Part shown: piece by piece, positions 8,330-17,441 of the stretch
How positions within the stretch are numbered: the stretch's first letter is position 1
How the letters are laid out: each line of letters opens with the position of its first letter
Source: Martinezella lusitana
GTDB lineage: Bacteria; Pseudomonadota; Alphaproteobacteria; Rhizobiales; Rhizobiaceae
Length of the DNA stretch: 64,000 nucleotides
Assembly: GCF_900094565.1 (NCBI RefSeq)
Contig: NZ_FMAF01000011.1
Location: 115,837-179,836 of the forward strand
Direction: 5' to 3'
Made by a program: the position numbers and the translations under genes
Notes under the pieces: model-generated
Seen by the model: the letters and a program-made list of their open reading frames with translations, nothing else
Database searches by the model: none
What the model was told of the DNA's origin: nothing

Positions 8330-10201
8330 ATGACGGTTCACGGAGCCATCGAAGATGTCGCAAGGACCTCAAGCCTGGCAGCAATGGCACGCAAGATCGA
8401 ACATGCCTTGGTAAGGTGCCTGGAGATACCGGTAGCACTTCTGGTGCTTTGCGAAATTCTTCTACTGTTTTCAGCCGTTGTCGCCCGGTACGTATTCCAC
8501 GTCCCGCTGGTTTGGTCGGACGAACTGGCGTCAATCTTGTTCCTCTGGCTTGCTATGCTTGGTTCCGCCGTCGCTTTTCAGCGGCAGGAACACATGCGCA
8601 TGACGGCGGTGGTCACCGCATTGAAGGGCGATACACGCCGCTTCGTCGAACTGGTTTCGGTCGCCGCAGCACTTGCCTTTCTCGTACTAATCCTGCCCGC
8701 ATCTCTGGAATATGCCACCGAAGAGTCCTACGTCTGGACGCCCGCGATGAATATTCAGAACTCATGGCGCGCCTCGGCGTTGCCGACGAGCTTCGCTTTG
8801 ATGCTTGTTTTCGCGGTGTTGCGGCTTCTGCAGAGCTCGAATCTCCGTCTCGCGCTCGGTGCGATTGCTGCCGTGGCAGCGGTCTTCTGCTTGTTTTGGG
8901 CGCTGAAGCCGGTCTTCGCCGGTCTCGGAAACCTCAATCTTCTCGTCTTCTTCGTCGGCGGCGTTGCGGCGTGTGTTTTCGGCGGCGTGCCGATCGCCTT
9001 TTCATTCGCGATCGCTACATTCGGCTACCTTATATTGACCACCAGAACGCCGCCTCTGATCATTGTCGGCAGGATCGATGAAGGTGTCAGCCATCTGATC
9101 CTTCTTGCGATCCCTCTGTTTGTGTTTCTCGGCCAACTTATCCAGATGACGGGTATGGCACGGGCGATGGTTGCGTTCCTCGCCAGCCTTCTTGGCCATG
9201 TGCGCGGCGGGCTTCACTACGTGCTGGTGGCTGCGATGTATCTTGTATCTGGGATTTCAGGATCGAAGGCCGCCGACATGGCCGCCGTCGCGCCCGTGTT
9301 GTTTCCGGAGATGAAGGCGCGCGGCGCAGACGAAGGCGATCTTGTCGCACTTCTGTCGGCGACGGGCGCCCAGACTGAGACAATCCCGCCTAGCATCGTC
9401 TTGATTACAGTGGGATCCGCTACCGGGGTGTCGATCGCCGCGCTGTTCACCGGCGGTCTTCTCCCCGGCCTTATTCTGGCGGTAACCCTTTGCTTCTTGG
9501 TCCGCTGGCGCTGCCGCAACGATGATCCGAGCCACGTCAAGAGGGCAAGTCGACGGCAGATCGGCAAGCTGCTTCTCGCTGCACTGCCTGCCCTTGCGCT
9601 TCCGTTCGTCATCCGCTCAGCTGTCATCGAAGGTGTCGCCACGGCGACGGAAGTTTCGACAATCGGCATTGCTTACTCGGTAATCGCGGGCCTTCTGTTC
9701 TACCGTCAGTTCGATTGGCGCCGACTCAAGCCGATGCTTGTCGAGACGGCGAGCCTATCCGGTTCGATCCTTCTGATTATCGGCGCGGCCACGGCGATGG
9801 CTTGGGGCCTGACGCAATCAGGCTTCTCGACAGCGCTGGCTCAAAACCTTTCAACGCTCCCGGGCGGTGCGGTGACCTTCATGATCGTCTCGATCGTCAT
9901 TTTCATCATCCTCGGCAGTGTGCTCGAGGGGATACCCGCAATCGTACTGTTCGCACCGTTGCTGTTCCCGGTTGCTCAGCAATTGGGCATCCATCAGGTG
10001 CATTACGCCATGGTTGTCGTGTTGGCGATGGGTATCGGCCTCTTCGCTCCACCCTTCGGTGTTGGCTACTACGCTGCCTGTGCAATCAGCCGAGTCAGCC
10101 CCGACGCCGGCATGAAACCGATCGTCGGCTACATCGTCGCCATGGCCATTGGTCTTGCTGCGGTTGCTGCGGTTCCGTGGCTCTCGATCGGCTTCCTGTA
10201 G
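8330..10201 (+). CDS. TRAP transporter fused small and large membrane subunits (DctQM)
   Basis: 623-residue fusion of the two integral membrane subunits of a tripartite ATP-independent periplasmic transporter, which uses an ion gradient to import organic acids delivered by a binding protein. Residues 1-190 are the four-helix DctQ-like part, with VWSDELASILFLW typical of DctQ. From about residue 200 the DctM part begins, with many membrane helices and conserved stretches such as GSKAADMAAVAPVLFPEMK. The open frame extends to 8231, but ATG 8330 is preceded by GGGGAGG and matches the usual DctQ start. DctP follows 49 bases later. Confidence 0.9.
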   Translation: MTVHGAIEDVARTSSLAAMARKIEHALVRCLEIPVALLVLCEILLLFSAVVARYVFHVPLVWSDELASILFLWLAMLGSAVAFQRQEHMRMTAVVTALKGDTRRFVELVSVAAALAFLVLILPASLEYATEESYVWTPAMNIQNSWRASALPTSFALMLVFAVLRLLQSSNLRLALGAIAAVAAVFCLFWALKPVFAGLGNLNLLVFFVGGVAACVFGGVPIAFSFAIATFGYLILTTRTPPLIIVGRIDEGVSHLILLAIPLFVFLGQLIQMTGMARAMVAFLASLLGHVRGGLHYVLVAAMYLVSGISGSKAADMAAVAPVLFPEMKARGADEGDLVALLSATGAQTETIPPSIVLITVGSATGVSIAALFTGGLLPGLILAVTLCFLVRWRCRNDDPSHVKRASRRQIGKLLLAALPALALPFVIRSAVIEGVATATEVSTIGIAYSVIAGLLFYRQFDWRRLKPMLVETASLSGSILLIIGAATAMAWGLTQSGFSTALAQNLSTLPGGAVTFMIVSIVIFIILGSVLEGIPAIVLFAPLLFPVAQQLGIHQVHYAMVVVLAMGIGLFAPPFGVGYYAACAISRVSPDAGMKPIVGYIVAMAIGLAAVAAVPWLSIGFL

Positions 10202-10250
10202 CCCGACCTCGACCAACCAAAATTACAGAGCTTATTTGGAGGAGAACGAA

Positions 10251-11273
10251 ATGGTAAATCTGACAAGACGCGCATTCACAGTGACGACGACGCTTGGTCT
10301 CAGCGCCACGGCGCTCGGGTTTTCGATGAAGCGAGCGGCCGCAGCCGAGTATTCCCTGAAGTTCGCGTTCAATCTGGCCGAGACCCATCCGATCACCACG
10401 CGCGCAAGGGAGGCGGCAGCACGCATCCAACACGAGACAAACGGGCGGGTGGAACTGCAGGTCTACCCGAACAACCAGCTTGGTAGCGACACTGATATGC
10501 TGTCGCAGGTGAGAGCAGGCGGCATCGATCTGTTCCTGAACTCTGGTATCAATGTACTGTCCACGATGGTCCCGGCGGCCTCGATCTACGGTCTCGGCTT
10601 CATTTTCCCGGACTATGATACGGTTTGGAAGACGATGGATGGTGAACTCGGTGCCGCTCTGCATAAGCTCATCGAAAAGGTGAATCTCCTCCCGATGGAA
10701 AAGATGTGGGACAACGGGTTCCGGCACATCACCACCAGTACGCACCCAGTCAACTCGCCCGCAGATCTCGCCGGTATGAAAATCCGCGTTCCAGTCGGAG
10801 CGCTGTGGACCTCCATGTTCCAGACGTTTGGGGCAGCTCCGGCGTCCATTAATTTCAACGAACTCTATTCTGCACTTCAGACGAAGGTCGTCGATGGACA
10901 GGAAAATTCGCTGGCCAACATCAAGACCGCAAATATTGTCGAGGTCCAAAAATACTGCGCATTAACCCGGCACATGTGGGACGCGTTTTTCTGCGTTGCC
11001 AACAAGCGCAACTGGGCAAGCCTGCCGGCGGATGTGCAGGAGGTCGTGAGCCGCAACATCAACCTAGCCGCGCTTGATGAGCGCCAAGATATGGCCAAGT
11101 TGTCGGAGTCCCTCAAAGAGGTCCTGGCCAAACAGGGCCTTGTATTCAATCAGCCCGACACTGAGGCGTTCAGGCAGAAACTTCGCGACGGCGGCTTCTA
11201 CACCGGCTGGCGCGAAAAATATGGCGAGGAATTGTGGGCAATTCTCGAGAAGACGGTAGGGAAACTCACGTAG
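10251..11273 (+). CDS. dctP: TRAP transporter periplasmic substrate-binding protein (DctP type)
   Basis: 340-residue secreted binding protein that captures the substrate and hands it to the DctQM membrane subunits. The N-terminus has a signal peptide with a twin-Arg pair in TRRAFT followed by a hydrophobic stretch, with likely cleavage near residue 30 after the AAAA run. The mature part starts with LKFAFNLAETHP, and GRVELQVYPNNQLG is a family hallmark. The start is preceded by GGAGGAGAA. It is the last gene of the transporter operon and is followed by a strong terminator. The ligand is not deducible, but a tetronate or related sugar acid would fit the otnK/otnC genes. Confidence 0.92.
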   Translation: MVNLTRRAFTVTTTLGLSATALGFSMKRAAAAEYSLKFAFNLAETHPITTRAREAAARIQHETNGRVELQVYPNNQLGSDTDMLSQVRAGGIDLFLNSGINVLSTMVPAASIYGLGFIFPDYDTVWKTMDGELGAALHKLIEKVNLLPMEKMWDNGFRHITTSTHPVNSPADLAGMKIRVPVGALWTSMFQTFGAAPASINFNELYSALQTKVVDGQENSLANIKTANIVEVQKYCALTRHMWDAFFCVANKRNWASLPADVQEVVSRNINLAALDERQDMAKLSESLKEVLAKQGLVFNQPDTEAFRQKLRDGGFYTGWREKYGEELWAILEKTVGKLT

Positions 11274-11322
11274 GCCCCTAGAAGGTATATGTTCTCCCAG
11301 AGGCCGGCTGTCCGGCCGACTT

Positions 11323-11360
11323 CCGGGTCTCGTGAGAACATCACGAGACCCGGCTTTTTT
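11323..11360 (+). terminator. Rho-independent terminator of the TRAP operon
   Basis: Perfect 13-base stem CCGGGTCTCGTGA (11323-11335) and its complement (11341-11353) around a 5-base loop, followed by C and six T residues. It lies 50 bases after the dctP stop codon. Confidence 0.93.
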
Positions 11361-11756
11361 CGTGACTTTGTGGCAATCGCGTGCAGCGGGTGGCGCCGGC
11401 GGATCATACTCGGGCGCCTTGAAAGGATCGGAACCTTCGACCCTGTTATTGAAATTGAGCTAACACCGAAATTCCTCAATACAATAGGGAAATGGGCCAG
11501 AGCGGACTGGCTGCTAGTCGGCATTGAGTACAGATAGCTTCCGATGACCCCATCAGCCAAGGTGCCACCGACTGCGCCTTCCTAGTCTACTGGGTGGCTT
11601 AGAAACGCGGTCCTCATGCGGGCGGAAGTTAGTTCTTCGAGCGTTCTCTTGTGACAGAAAGAGGCAATGCGGATATTCTCGGCAAATGCCCCCAGGTCCC
11701 GCAAGACCTCCGTTTCATTCCCATCACCTAGTCGGGCGCAAGTCGGCCGGGAGACA
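11361..11756. other. Intergenic stretch between the transporter operon and the defence island
   Basis: About 400 bases with no supported gene or RNA. It is the left boundary of the defence island. I found no tRNA end, transposase or obvious direct repeat that would mark an insertion. Confidence 0.4.
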
Positions 11757-14700
11757 CTAGCCGCGCCAATCTAACCGTTCGGCCTGCTCGTCCTCGCGTC
11801 TCGCGTCTCGCTCGTAATAGTCAGCAAGCCGGATCAAAGCGTTGGCCGTGCGGGGATAATCAAAAATGATCGCATCCGCCGACTTACGATAGCGCGCTTC
11901 CTCTCTTCGCTCCAGCAATCCGCCGTCGCGAGGCATACGGGTCGTCATGCCGCGGCGGTTCATCTTGCCCACGACAAAGCCGTCGATCATTTCCTTGCTG
12001 TGGAAGAGATCAATGACCTCCCGAACAGCCTCGGCTGGCCAATTGCCATCCTTGCCATCTGGTGACGAGGAGAGCATATGCCCGATGCGGCTGTCGCCAA
12101 TATCAAGGCGGCCCGCCTCGCGGGCGAGCTTCCTCGCCTCTTTGATCCATTCGGTCAGTCTGATCGGATCGATTGAGCTATCGTTCTGTGTCCCAGGAAT
12201 TCTGTTCCAGTGTCCGAGCAATGCATAAGCGCGGCTCGCCACTGCTTTCGCCATTTCAGGTGTCGCGGGCACAGGCTCGTCCGCGTCACCGTCTTCATCA
12301 TCGCTTTTTCGATAAACGGCTTTCAGGAGATCGACAAAAAGCTTTGGTTGCTCCGAGAGCTCGGCGAGGAGCGCTTTTGCAGGTCGCTGGGAATGCTCCA
12401 AAACTTCGAGATAGTTCCATTCAAGCGTCGCGAGCGCTTCTCGTTCGACATCATCGCGATTGTCCAGGATCTGCATGAGCTCCGCAACATGATGGCGAAA
12501 CATGCCGAGTTCATTATGACCTGGATCGCCAGTGAAGGGTTGCTTTGCTGCCTCGGTCAGTACCTCAATGACTAGGTCCGAAGGAAGATCGGACTCCCGC
12601 ATCCGGCTAGCGAGCCCCACCGCTCGCAGTGGCGCGCCCGTCTGAATGAGCTTGCGTACCGCATAGACGATGTCGTCCTCGCGATCATCAATCCACATGA
12701 CCCGCGCGGTCCGCCAGTATGTCGTTTCGATCGCGCCGCCAATTTCGGAGATTTGGTTCCAGACCCAGCGCTCGATAGGCAGGGCGCGTAGCAATGTGAG
12801 CAGTGCCTCATCGGCCCACTTTTCAGCAAGTGCTTTCTCAATCAAGCCCGTGGACCATTCTCTATCGCGATCACGTGACGAGCAGACAACGAGACCATGC
12901 GCGACATCCCGCTCCAAAGCGTTATCGGATTTCAGGAAAGACTGAAGCAGGTCGTCGAATTCCGGCGGAGACAGGCCGGCGTCGTAGAGCGCCTTGCCGA
13001 TATAGCCTGGGGCTTCCACTTGTCTTGCAAGTTTCTCGATCGCCGGAATTCCTCCGGCTTCGAAAACTGCCGCAGCGGCACGCTGGCGCGTTTCCTCAAT
13101 ATCGCGCTGCTCCGTTTCCCACCCAGCAGAGCCGCGGTCAGGGAGCTCCACGGTCTGGTTGAATAGCCATGCTACCCGCTCGATCGGATCGGCAGGAGCG
13201 AACCGATGATAGACTTTTTCCAAGGCAATCAAGACAGGCTCGTCCAGCGACCAATCGGCATCGGGGAATTGCCGATGTCTGTGGAGAGTTGAACGGAGCT
13301 TGCGCCACAGGGTAGCGCGAGCGTCCTCGTCGATCATCTTCGGCTCGGCGGCGGCAAGGTTCACCAGTGCGACTTCCGTGCCCGGAACGAGGTCGGCGAG
13401 GCAGTCCAGCAGGTCCGACCACCGCTGCGGATCGAGCCCTGCATCATCGAGCAAACGCTTGCTGATTTCCGTTGTACCTCGTTCTACGAGCCCCCAAGTG
13501 AGGGCTTCCTCGTCATCAACCGAATAGTCACGCCACCGCGGCACGGCAGACGGCGTCATGTGGTCGCGTCCTTGCGGAAGTATCCCGATCATCAGCTTCC
13601 AGGCACTGGCTGGCTCGCGCTTCCTGATCAGGTCAAGTGCTTTCAGCCGCTCGTCGAGTGTCGCAAATGTCTCTGGATGCCATAGAAGATGGATGTTGCG
13701 GAGGCTGTTGGCCGGACCGTTCGTGAAGCGACGCGGTTTTGTATCAATCGCGTCGAGGCGCGCGAGCACATAGGTGACACGCGGCATGAGTTGCTTTGAC
13801 CAGGCAAGAGATTCGAGTGCCCACATCAGGTCAGCCAAATGTTCCTGCCCGGTAATCCCACCTCCATCGCTTCCGAAAAGCGCCTCGATTGGGGGCTGAT
13901 CACGATCAAGGCTTTCCTCGATAGCGTCCAGGAATGCACCCGGAGAGGCTTCCGCGAGGAGCCTGAAATCACCTGAGAGAGACCACCATCGATGCCCGTC
14001 GGCTCCCTGAAGGAGTTTTCGCACGATATGATCAACACGTCGCCCCACGTCTGGAACCGTCCGGACCCTGTCGCCCCATAGCGCCATCAGTATCATCGAA
14101 TGGCCGATCCCGTGACGCAGGAGGCCAGAGTACGGAGGTTGAATTCCGCGGACGTTGGCCATCCAGCGGTCATCTGGTTCCATCTCGAAACGGGGGTCCG
14201 ATGCGCCCAAAACATCCAATGCCGCAGCCTCATATCGGGAGATGTCATCATTGGTAAGATTCTGAGCAAGCAGAAACCAGGCATCGATTGGCGAGGTTAC
14301 ACGCCATGCCGGCCCGACTTTCTGCAAGGGGCTGTCCAGGTCGCGAACCATAGGAGTGAGCTCCTTGATGATTTCTTCATACGGCTGGCCAGCGATTTCC
14401 TCAAGAATGCGGCAATCATCCTTTCTCTCATCGTGCCAGCCGCCGATCAGCAGCGCTGCCAGCAGGGCGCGAGGGGGTGACGTGACTGCCCAAGCCGGCA
14501 GGCGGCCTGGTGCACCCGGCAGGCGTCGCCGCAGGACCGACAGCTCGCGCGCACTGTCGCGCGCAAGCGTCTCCGCCCGCGTATCGGACATGCCCGCTGC
14601 AATAAGCGCGTTTGCAATGCCTTCGCGAGATGGCCGGGCAAGCGTCCTCACATCTCCATCGCCAGCCGCACGCTCATCATAGATCTGAAGGACGAAATGG

Positions 14701-15827
14701 CCCTTCCCGGCTAGGACCCGGCTGAGGCCTGGGTTTGGAGCCGTCAAAACGAGTATGAGAGACCCCGAAGCATCTCCAAGCTGTCGCGCAGCATCCTCGG
14801 TGGTAGCCACAAGGCAGCGTGCGCGGTAAGTCTGTGCAAATTCATCCGGCAACTCGCTCAATGCCGCGTGAAAAAACGCCACCGCTTCGTCGGCCGTCGT
14901 CGCCCGGAGGGACATGACCGACGGGGGGCTTCTCAGCCATCGAAGCACGGCCGCGACATCCTCGTCGCGGTCGGTAAGGACGAGATCGGCCGTGAGCGGC
15001 AGTTCTGTTGCCTGCGACCACTCGCTCCACACGTCCTCCAGTTCACGGGTTTCGTCGGGGCGCTTGCCGAGCCTTCTGGCCAGCCAGGCACCGACGGCCG
15101 GGCTTTGCTCGATCCAATGCACCAGGTCGTTTGCATCATAGACCCGAACGTCGCGCCACGGACCCTCCTTCTTTCGCGTCTTCGCCCATTCGTCTTTCCC
15201 CGGCCAATGCCGGGGTGTAACGAAGATGTAGGTCGCATTGGCAGGCTCGATGGGTGACGGATCCAAGCTGCGCTTCGCGTAGTCTTCGCTGGCTTTATGA
15301 GAAACATTCTTGCGCTGGGCGCCGATCTCCCAGCCAGTCTCACCTTGCGGGACGTAAATACTTCCTTTGGCAGCAATTGTATGCCCGTCCCAGCCCGAAT
15401 GCCGGACACCTTCATCGGAAGGAAACCGCAAGTGGGCCGATCCGTGTGTGGCACGGACGAGGTTTGCAATCAGAGTCGGCAGACCGGAGACGCCGTCATT
15501 GCGGTCTGCCCAATCCGAGAGATCCTGTGCGCTGACCCAACGAATGGGAACGCCCGGTCGATCGGACACGTCCATTGGGGGAATGGCTGGACCGATGACT
15601 GCTCCTGTTGGCAAAAACCGAACGCCGGCGCTTTCAAGCGCACTCCTGATCGCTTGGGCGTTGTTGGCGACAGGTGTGCGTTGTCCCCGTTCGAAATCAG
15701 CGATCGTAGAAGTCGCTACGCCAGCAGTCTTGGCGAGGTCCTGCTGAGACCATGCCAAGAGGGCGCGCGCGGCGCGCACGTGTTTAGGTGTCAGTTCGGA
15801 GGTTTGGCTCGACTTCATCATGGTCAT
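11757..15827 (-). CDS. 1356-residue HTH + PD-(D/E)XK nuclease-like + helical-repeat protein, putative defence protein
   Basis: Very large protein beginning with an XRE-type helix-turn-helix (about residues 14-67, SQQDLAKTAGVATSTIADFERG). A restriction-endonuclease-like segment follows: GWDG at 145-148 (candidate catalytic Asp147), WEIG at 166-169 (Glu167), then K/R residues and SEDYAKR. The next part (FVTPRHWPG, YDANDLVHWIEQSPAV, 200-250) matches what usually follows this nuclease segment in large unnamed proteins. From about 270 there is a region laid out like a STAND NTPase, but the expected P-loop is replaced by SLRATTADEA, so ATP binding looks lost. The remaining 900 residues are helical and repeat-like, plausibly a sensor. 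It is divergent from abiE and next to Gabija, so I infer a self-regulated anti-phage protein. Confidence 0.6.
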   Translation of the reverse strand: MTMMKSSQTSELTPKHVRAARALLAWSQQDLAKTAGVATSTIADFERGQRTPVANNAQAIRSALESAGVRFLPTGAVIGPAIPPMDVSDRPGVPIRWVSAQDLSDWADRNDGVSGLPTLIANLVRATHGSAHLRFPSDEGVRHSGWDGHTIAAKGSIYVPQGETGWEIGAQRKNVSHKASEDYAKRSLDPSPIEPANATYIFVTPRHWPGKDEWAKTRKKEGPWRDVRVYDANDLVHWIEQSPAVGAWLARRLGKRPDETRELEDVWSEWSQATELPLTADLVLTDRDEDVAAVLRWLRSPPSVMSLRATTADEAVAFFHAALSELPDEFAQTYRARCLVATTEDAARQLGDASGSLILVLTAPNPGLSRVLAGKGHFVLQIYDERAAGDGDVRTLARPSREGIANALIAAGMSDTRAETLARDSARELSVLRRRLPGAPGRLPAWAVTSPPRALLAALLIGGWHDERKDDCRILEEIAGQPYEEIIKELTPMVRDLDSPLQKVGPAWRVTSPIDAWFLLAQNLTNDDISRYEAAALDVLGASDPRFEMEPDDRWMANVRGIQPPYSGLLRHGIGHSMILMALWGDRVRTVPDVGRRVDHIVRKLLQGADGHRWWSLSGDFRLLAEASPGAFLDAIEESLDRDQPPIEALFGSDGGGITGQEHLADLMWALESLAWSKQLMPRVTYVLARLDAIDTKPRRFTNGPANSLRNIHLLWHPETFATLDERLKALDLIRKREPASAWKLMIGILPQGRDHMTPSAVPRWRDYSVDDEEALTWGLVERGTTEISKRLLDDAGLDPQRWSDLLDCLADLVPGTEVALVNLAAAEPKMIDEDARATLWRKLRSTLHRHRQFPDADWSLDEPVLIALEKVYHRFAPADPIERVAWLFNQTVELPDRGSAGWETEQRDIEETRQRAAAAVFEAGGIPAIEKLARQVEAPGYIGKALYDAGLSPPEFDDLLQSFLKSDNALERDVAHGLVVCSSRDRDREWSTGLIEKALAEKWADEALLTLLRALPIERWVWNQISEIGGAIETTYWRTARVMWIDDREDDIVYAVRKLIQTGAPLRAVGLASRMRESDLPSDLVIEVLTEAAKQPFTGDPGHNELGMFRHHVAELMQILDNRDDVEREALATLEWNYLEVLEHSQRPAKALLAELSEQPKLFVDLLKAVYRKSDDEDGDADEPVPATPEMAKAVASRAYALLGHWNRIPGTQNDSSIDPIRLTEWIKEARKLAREAGRLDIGDSRIGHMLSSSPDGKDGNWPAEAVREVIDLFHSKEMIDGFVVGKMNRRGMTTRMPRDGGLLERREEARYRKSADAIIFDYPRTANALIRLADYYERDARREDEQAERLDWRG

Positions 15828-15831
15828 ACGA

Positions 15832-15859
15832 AATATATGACGTCACGAAATTAATTCAA
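15832..15859 (-). promoter_or_regulatory. Promoter of the 1356-residue protein gene with a palindrome in its spacer
   Basis: On the minus strand a TTGAAT -35 box (15859-15854) and a TATATT -10 box (15837-15832) are separated by 16 bases. The -10 box ends 4 bases before the ATG at 15827, so the transcript should be leaderless or nearly so, and no Shine-Dalgarno sequence is present. The perfect palindrome TGACGTCA (15838-15845) fills part of the spacer, well placed for repression by the protein's own HTH domain. Confidence 0.5.
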
Positions 15860-15871
15860 CCTGTTATTTTT

Positions 15872-15900
15872 TGACGGCAGGATGTATATATATGCCGACA
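15872..15900. promoter_or_regulatory. Candidate AbiEi operator
   Basis: Inverted repeat TGACGGCA (15872-15879) and TGCCGACA (15893-15900), matching at 7 of 8 positions, around a TATATATA-rich 13-base centre, 28 bases upstream of the abiEi start. AbiEi antitoxins are known to bind inverted repeats ahead of their own operon and repress it. Confidence 0.5.
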
Positions 15901-15927
15901 TAAGGTAACAACCGAGGCCACGATCAT

Positions 15928-16530
15928 ATGAACTATCGGGATAGCGCGCTCGAACTGGCCAGATCTCGCGGCATCGTGCGGGCCCGTGATTTCAAGTCGG
16001 CCGGCATTCCCCTCGTCTATCTGAAACGCCTGACCGATTCCGGCGACCTCGTGCGACTTGGACGTGGACTGTATCAGGATCCAGACCGTGTTGGTGAGCA
16101 CGTCGCGCACGATCTGGCAGAAGCTACCCGGTTGATGGCGAATGGCACAGTCTGCCTGCTCAGCGCACTTCGCCAACACGAATTGACCACTCAGCTACCG
16201 CATGCGGTCTGGATGATGATCCCTCATAAGGCAAGAGCGCCGATATCACCATCGTTTCCAGTAAAAATCGTGCGGGCAACCGGTGATGCCCTAACATCCG
16301 GCATTGAGAGGATTTCGGTCGAAGGCGTCGATGTGCCTATCTATGGCGTGGCAAAAACCGTAGCGGACTGCTTCAAATATCGGCGCCTTGTTGGCGAGGA
16401 CGTCGCGATTGAAGCGCTTCGCGATGCCCTGCGATTTCGCAAGACGACACCGAACGAACTCATGAAATACGCAGCGATCGACCGGTGCTCGGCGCGCATG
16501 GAGCCTCTGATCCGGGCGCTACAGGAATGA
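15928..16530 (+). CDS. abiEi: AbiEi-type antitoxin and autorepressor
   Basis: 200-residue protein of the AbiEi/COG5340 family, the antitoxin of a type IV toxin-antitoxin and abortive-infection system. The N-terminal winged-helix part (about residues 15-48, RARDFKSAGIPLVYLKRL then GRGLYQ) would bind the operon promoter. The C-terminal part, with VEGVDVPIYGVAKTVADCFKYR, is characteristic of the family. The start is preceded by GAGG about 10 bases upstream, and its stop overlaps the abiEii start as ATGA. The antitoxin normally counteracts the nucleotidyltransferase without binding it directly. Length and gene order are typical. Confidence 0.9.
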   Translation: MNYRDSALELARSRGIVRARDFKSAGIPLVYLKRLTDSGDLVRLGRGLYQDPDRVGEHVAHDLAEATRLMANGTVCLLSALRQHELTTQLPHAVWMMIPHKARAPISPSFPVKIVRATGDALTSGIERISVEGVDVPIYGVAKTVADCFKYRRLVGEDVAIEALRDALRFRKTTPNELMKYAAIDRCSARMEPLIRALQE

Positions 16531-17441
16531 CTAAAATCATCAAGGACAAATCGGCGTCTATCCGCGCAAGACTGCTCATGCACGCAAAGCGGTCTGGTGA
16601 GGAATATCAGCGTACACTAACGCGCTTCGCCATTGAACGTTTGTTGTTTCGCCTCAGTCAATCGGGCGTGCGCGACCGCTACGTTCTCAAAGGAGCGATG
16701 CTCTTCGTAACCTGGCCAGAGAATGTCTTTCGACCCACCGGCGATCTCGATCTGTTGGGTCACGGCGATCCTGACCCCGAGGCGATAGTTGAAACCTTCC
16801 AGCAAATCTGTGCGGTCGAAGCCGACGACGGTTTGCACTTCGACCTCGCTAGCATCAAGGTCGATCCGGTCCGGGAAGCGGACAAGTATCAGGGCGCTCG
16901 TGTCATGCTGAATGGCGAGCTCGCCAAGGCGATCATTCGAGTGCAAGTTGACATCGGCTTCGGAGATCATGTCTATCCGGCGCCTAAGCTGGCGTCGTTC
17001 CCGAGCATTCTTCCGGATCTGCCGACGGCCAGCATACTGATGTATCCGCCCGAGACCGTCGTCGCGGAAAAGTTTGAAGCAATGATCCGTTTCGGACTGG
17101 CAAACGGCCGGATCAAGGATTTCTATGACATCTGGCTCACTACACAGATTTTTCAATTTCAGCTCTCGACTGTGATCGATGCGGTCGCCGGCACATTGGC
17201 GCGCCGCGGAACGGCCGTCCCAACCGCGAGGCCCGAGGGATTTTCGCAGGCCTACGCTACCGTCGCTGCGGAGAAAGGTTTGTGGAGCGGTTTTCTCGAG
17301 CGCAACCCGCCAATGCTGGCACCTCCCGCCTTTCCTGAGCTTCAGCGCCAGCTCACGCGTTTCTTCGAGCCAGTCATTGCGGGCGTTAACGCCCCCGGCG
17401 GCGACAGTCGCTGGGACCCAGTCGAATACAGCTGGCGATAG
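16527..17441 (+). CDS. abiEii: AbiEii nucleotidyltransferase toxin
   Basis: 304-residue toxin of the AbiEii/AbiGii nucleotidyltransferase family (DNA polymerase beta-like fold). All four family motifs are visible: LKGAML near residue 55, GDLDLLG with metal-binding Asp73 and Asp75, DIGFGD at 142-147, and KDFYDIW at about 197-203 following AEKFEAMI. Related toxins add nucleotides to tRNA acceptor ends and arrest growth, which limits phage spread. The start at ATG 16527 overlaps the antitoxin stop; the longer frame from 16485 lies inside abiEi. All catalytic motifs are intact, so the pair is probably active. Confidence 0.91.
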   Translation: MTKIIKDKSASIRARLLMHAKRSGEEYQRTLTRFAIERLLFRLSQSGVRDRYVLKGAMLFVTWPENVFRPTGDLDLLGHGDPDPEAIVETFQQICAVEADDGLHFDLASIKVDPVREADKYQGARVMLNGELAKAIIRVQVDIGFGDHVYPAPKLASFPSILPDLPTASILMYPPETVVAEKFEAMIRFGLANGRIKDFYDIWLTTQIFQFQLSTVIDAVAGTLARRGTAVPTARPEGFSQAYATVAAEKGLWSGFLERNPPMLAPPAFPELQRQLTRFFEPVIAGVNAPGGDSRWDPVEYSWR

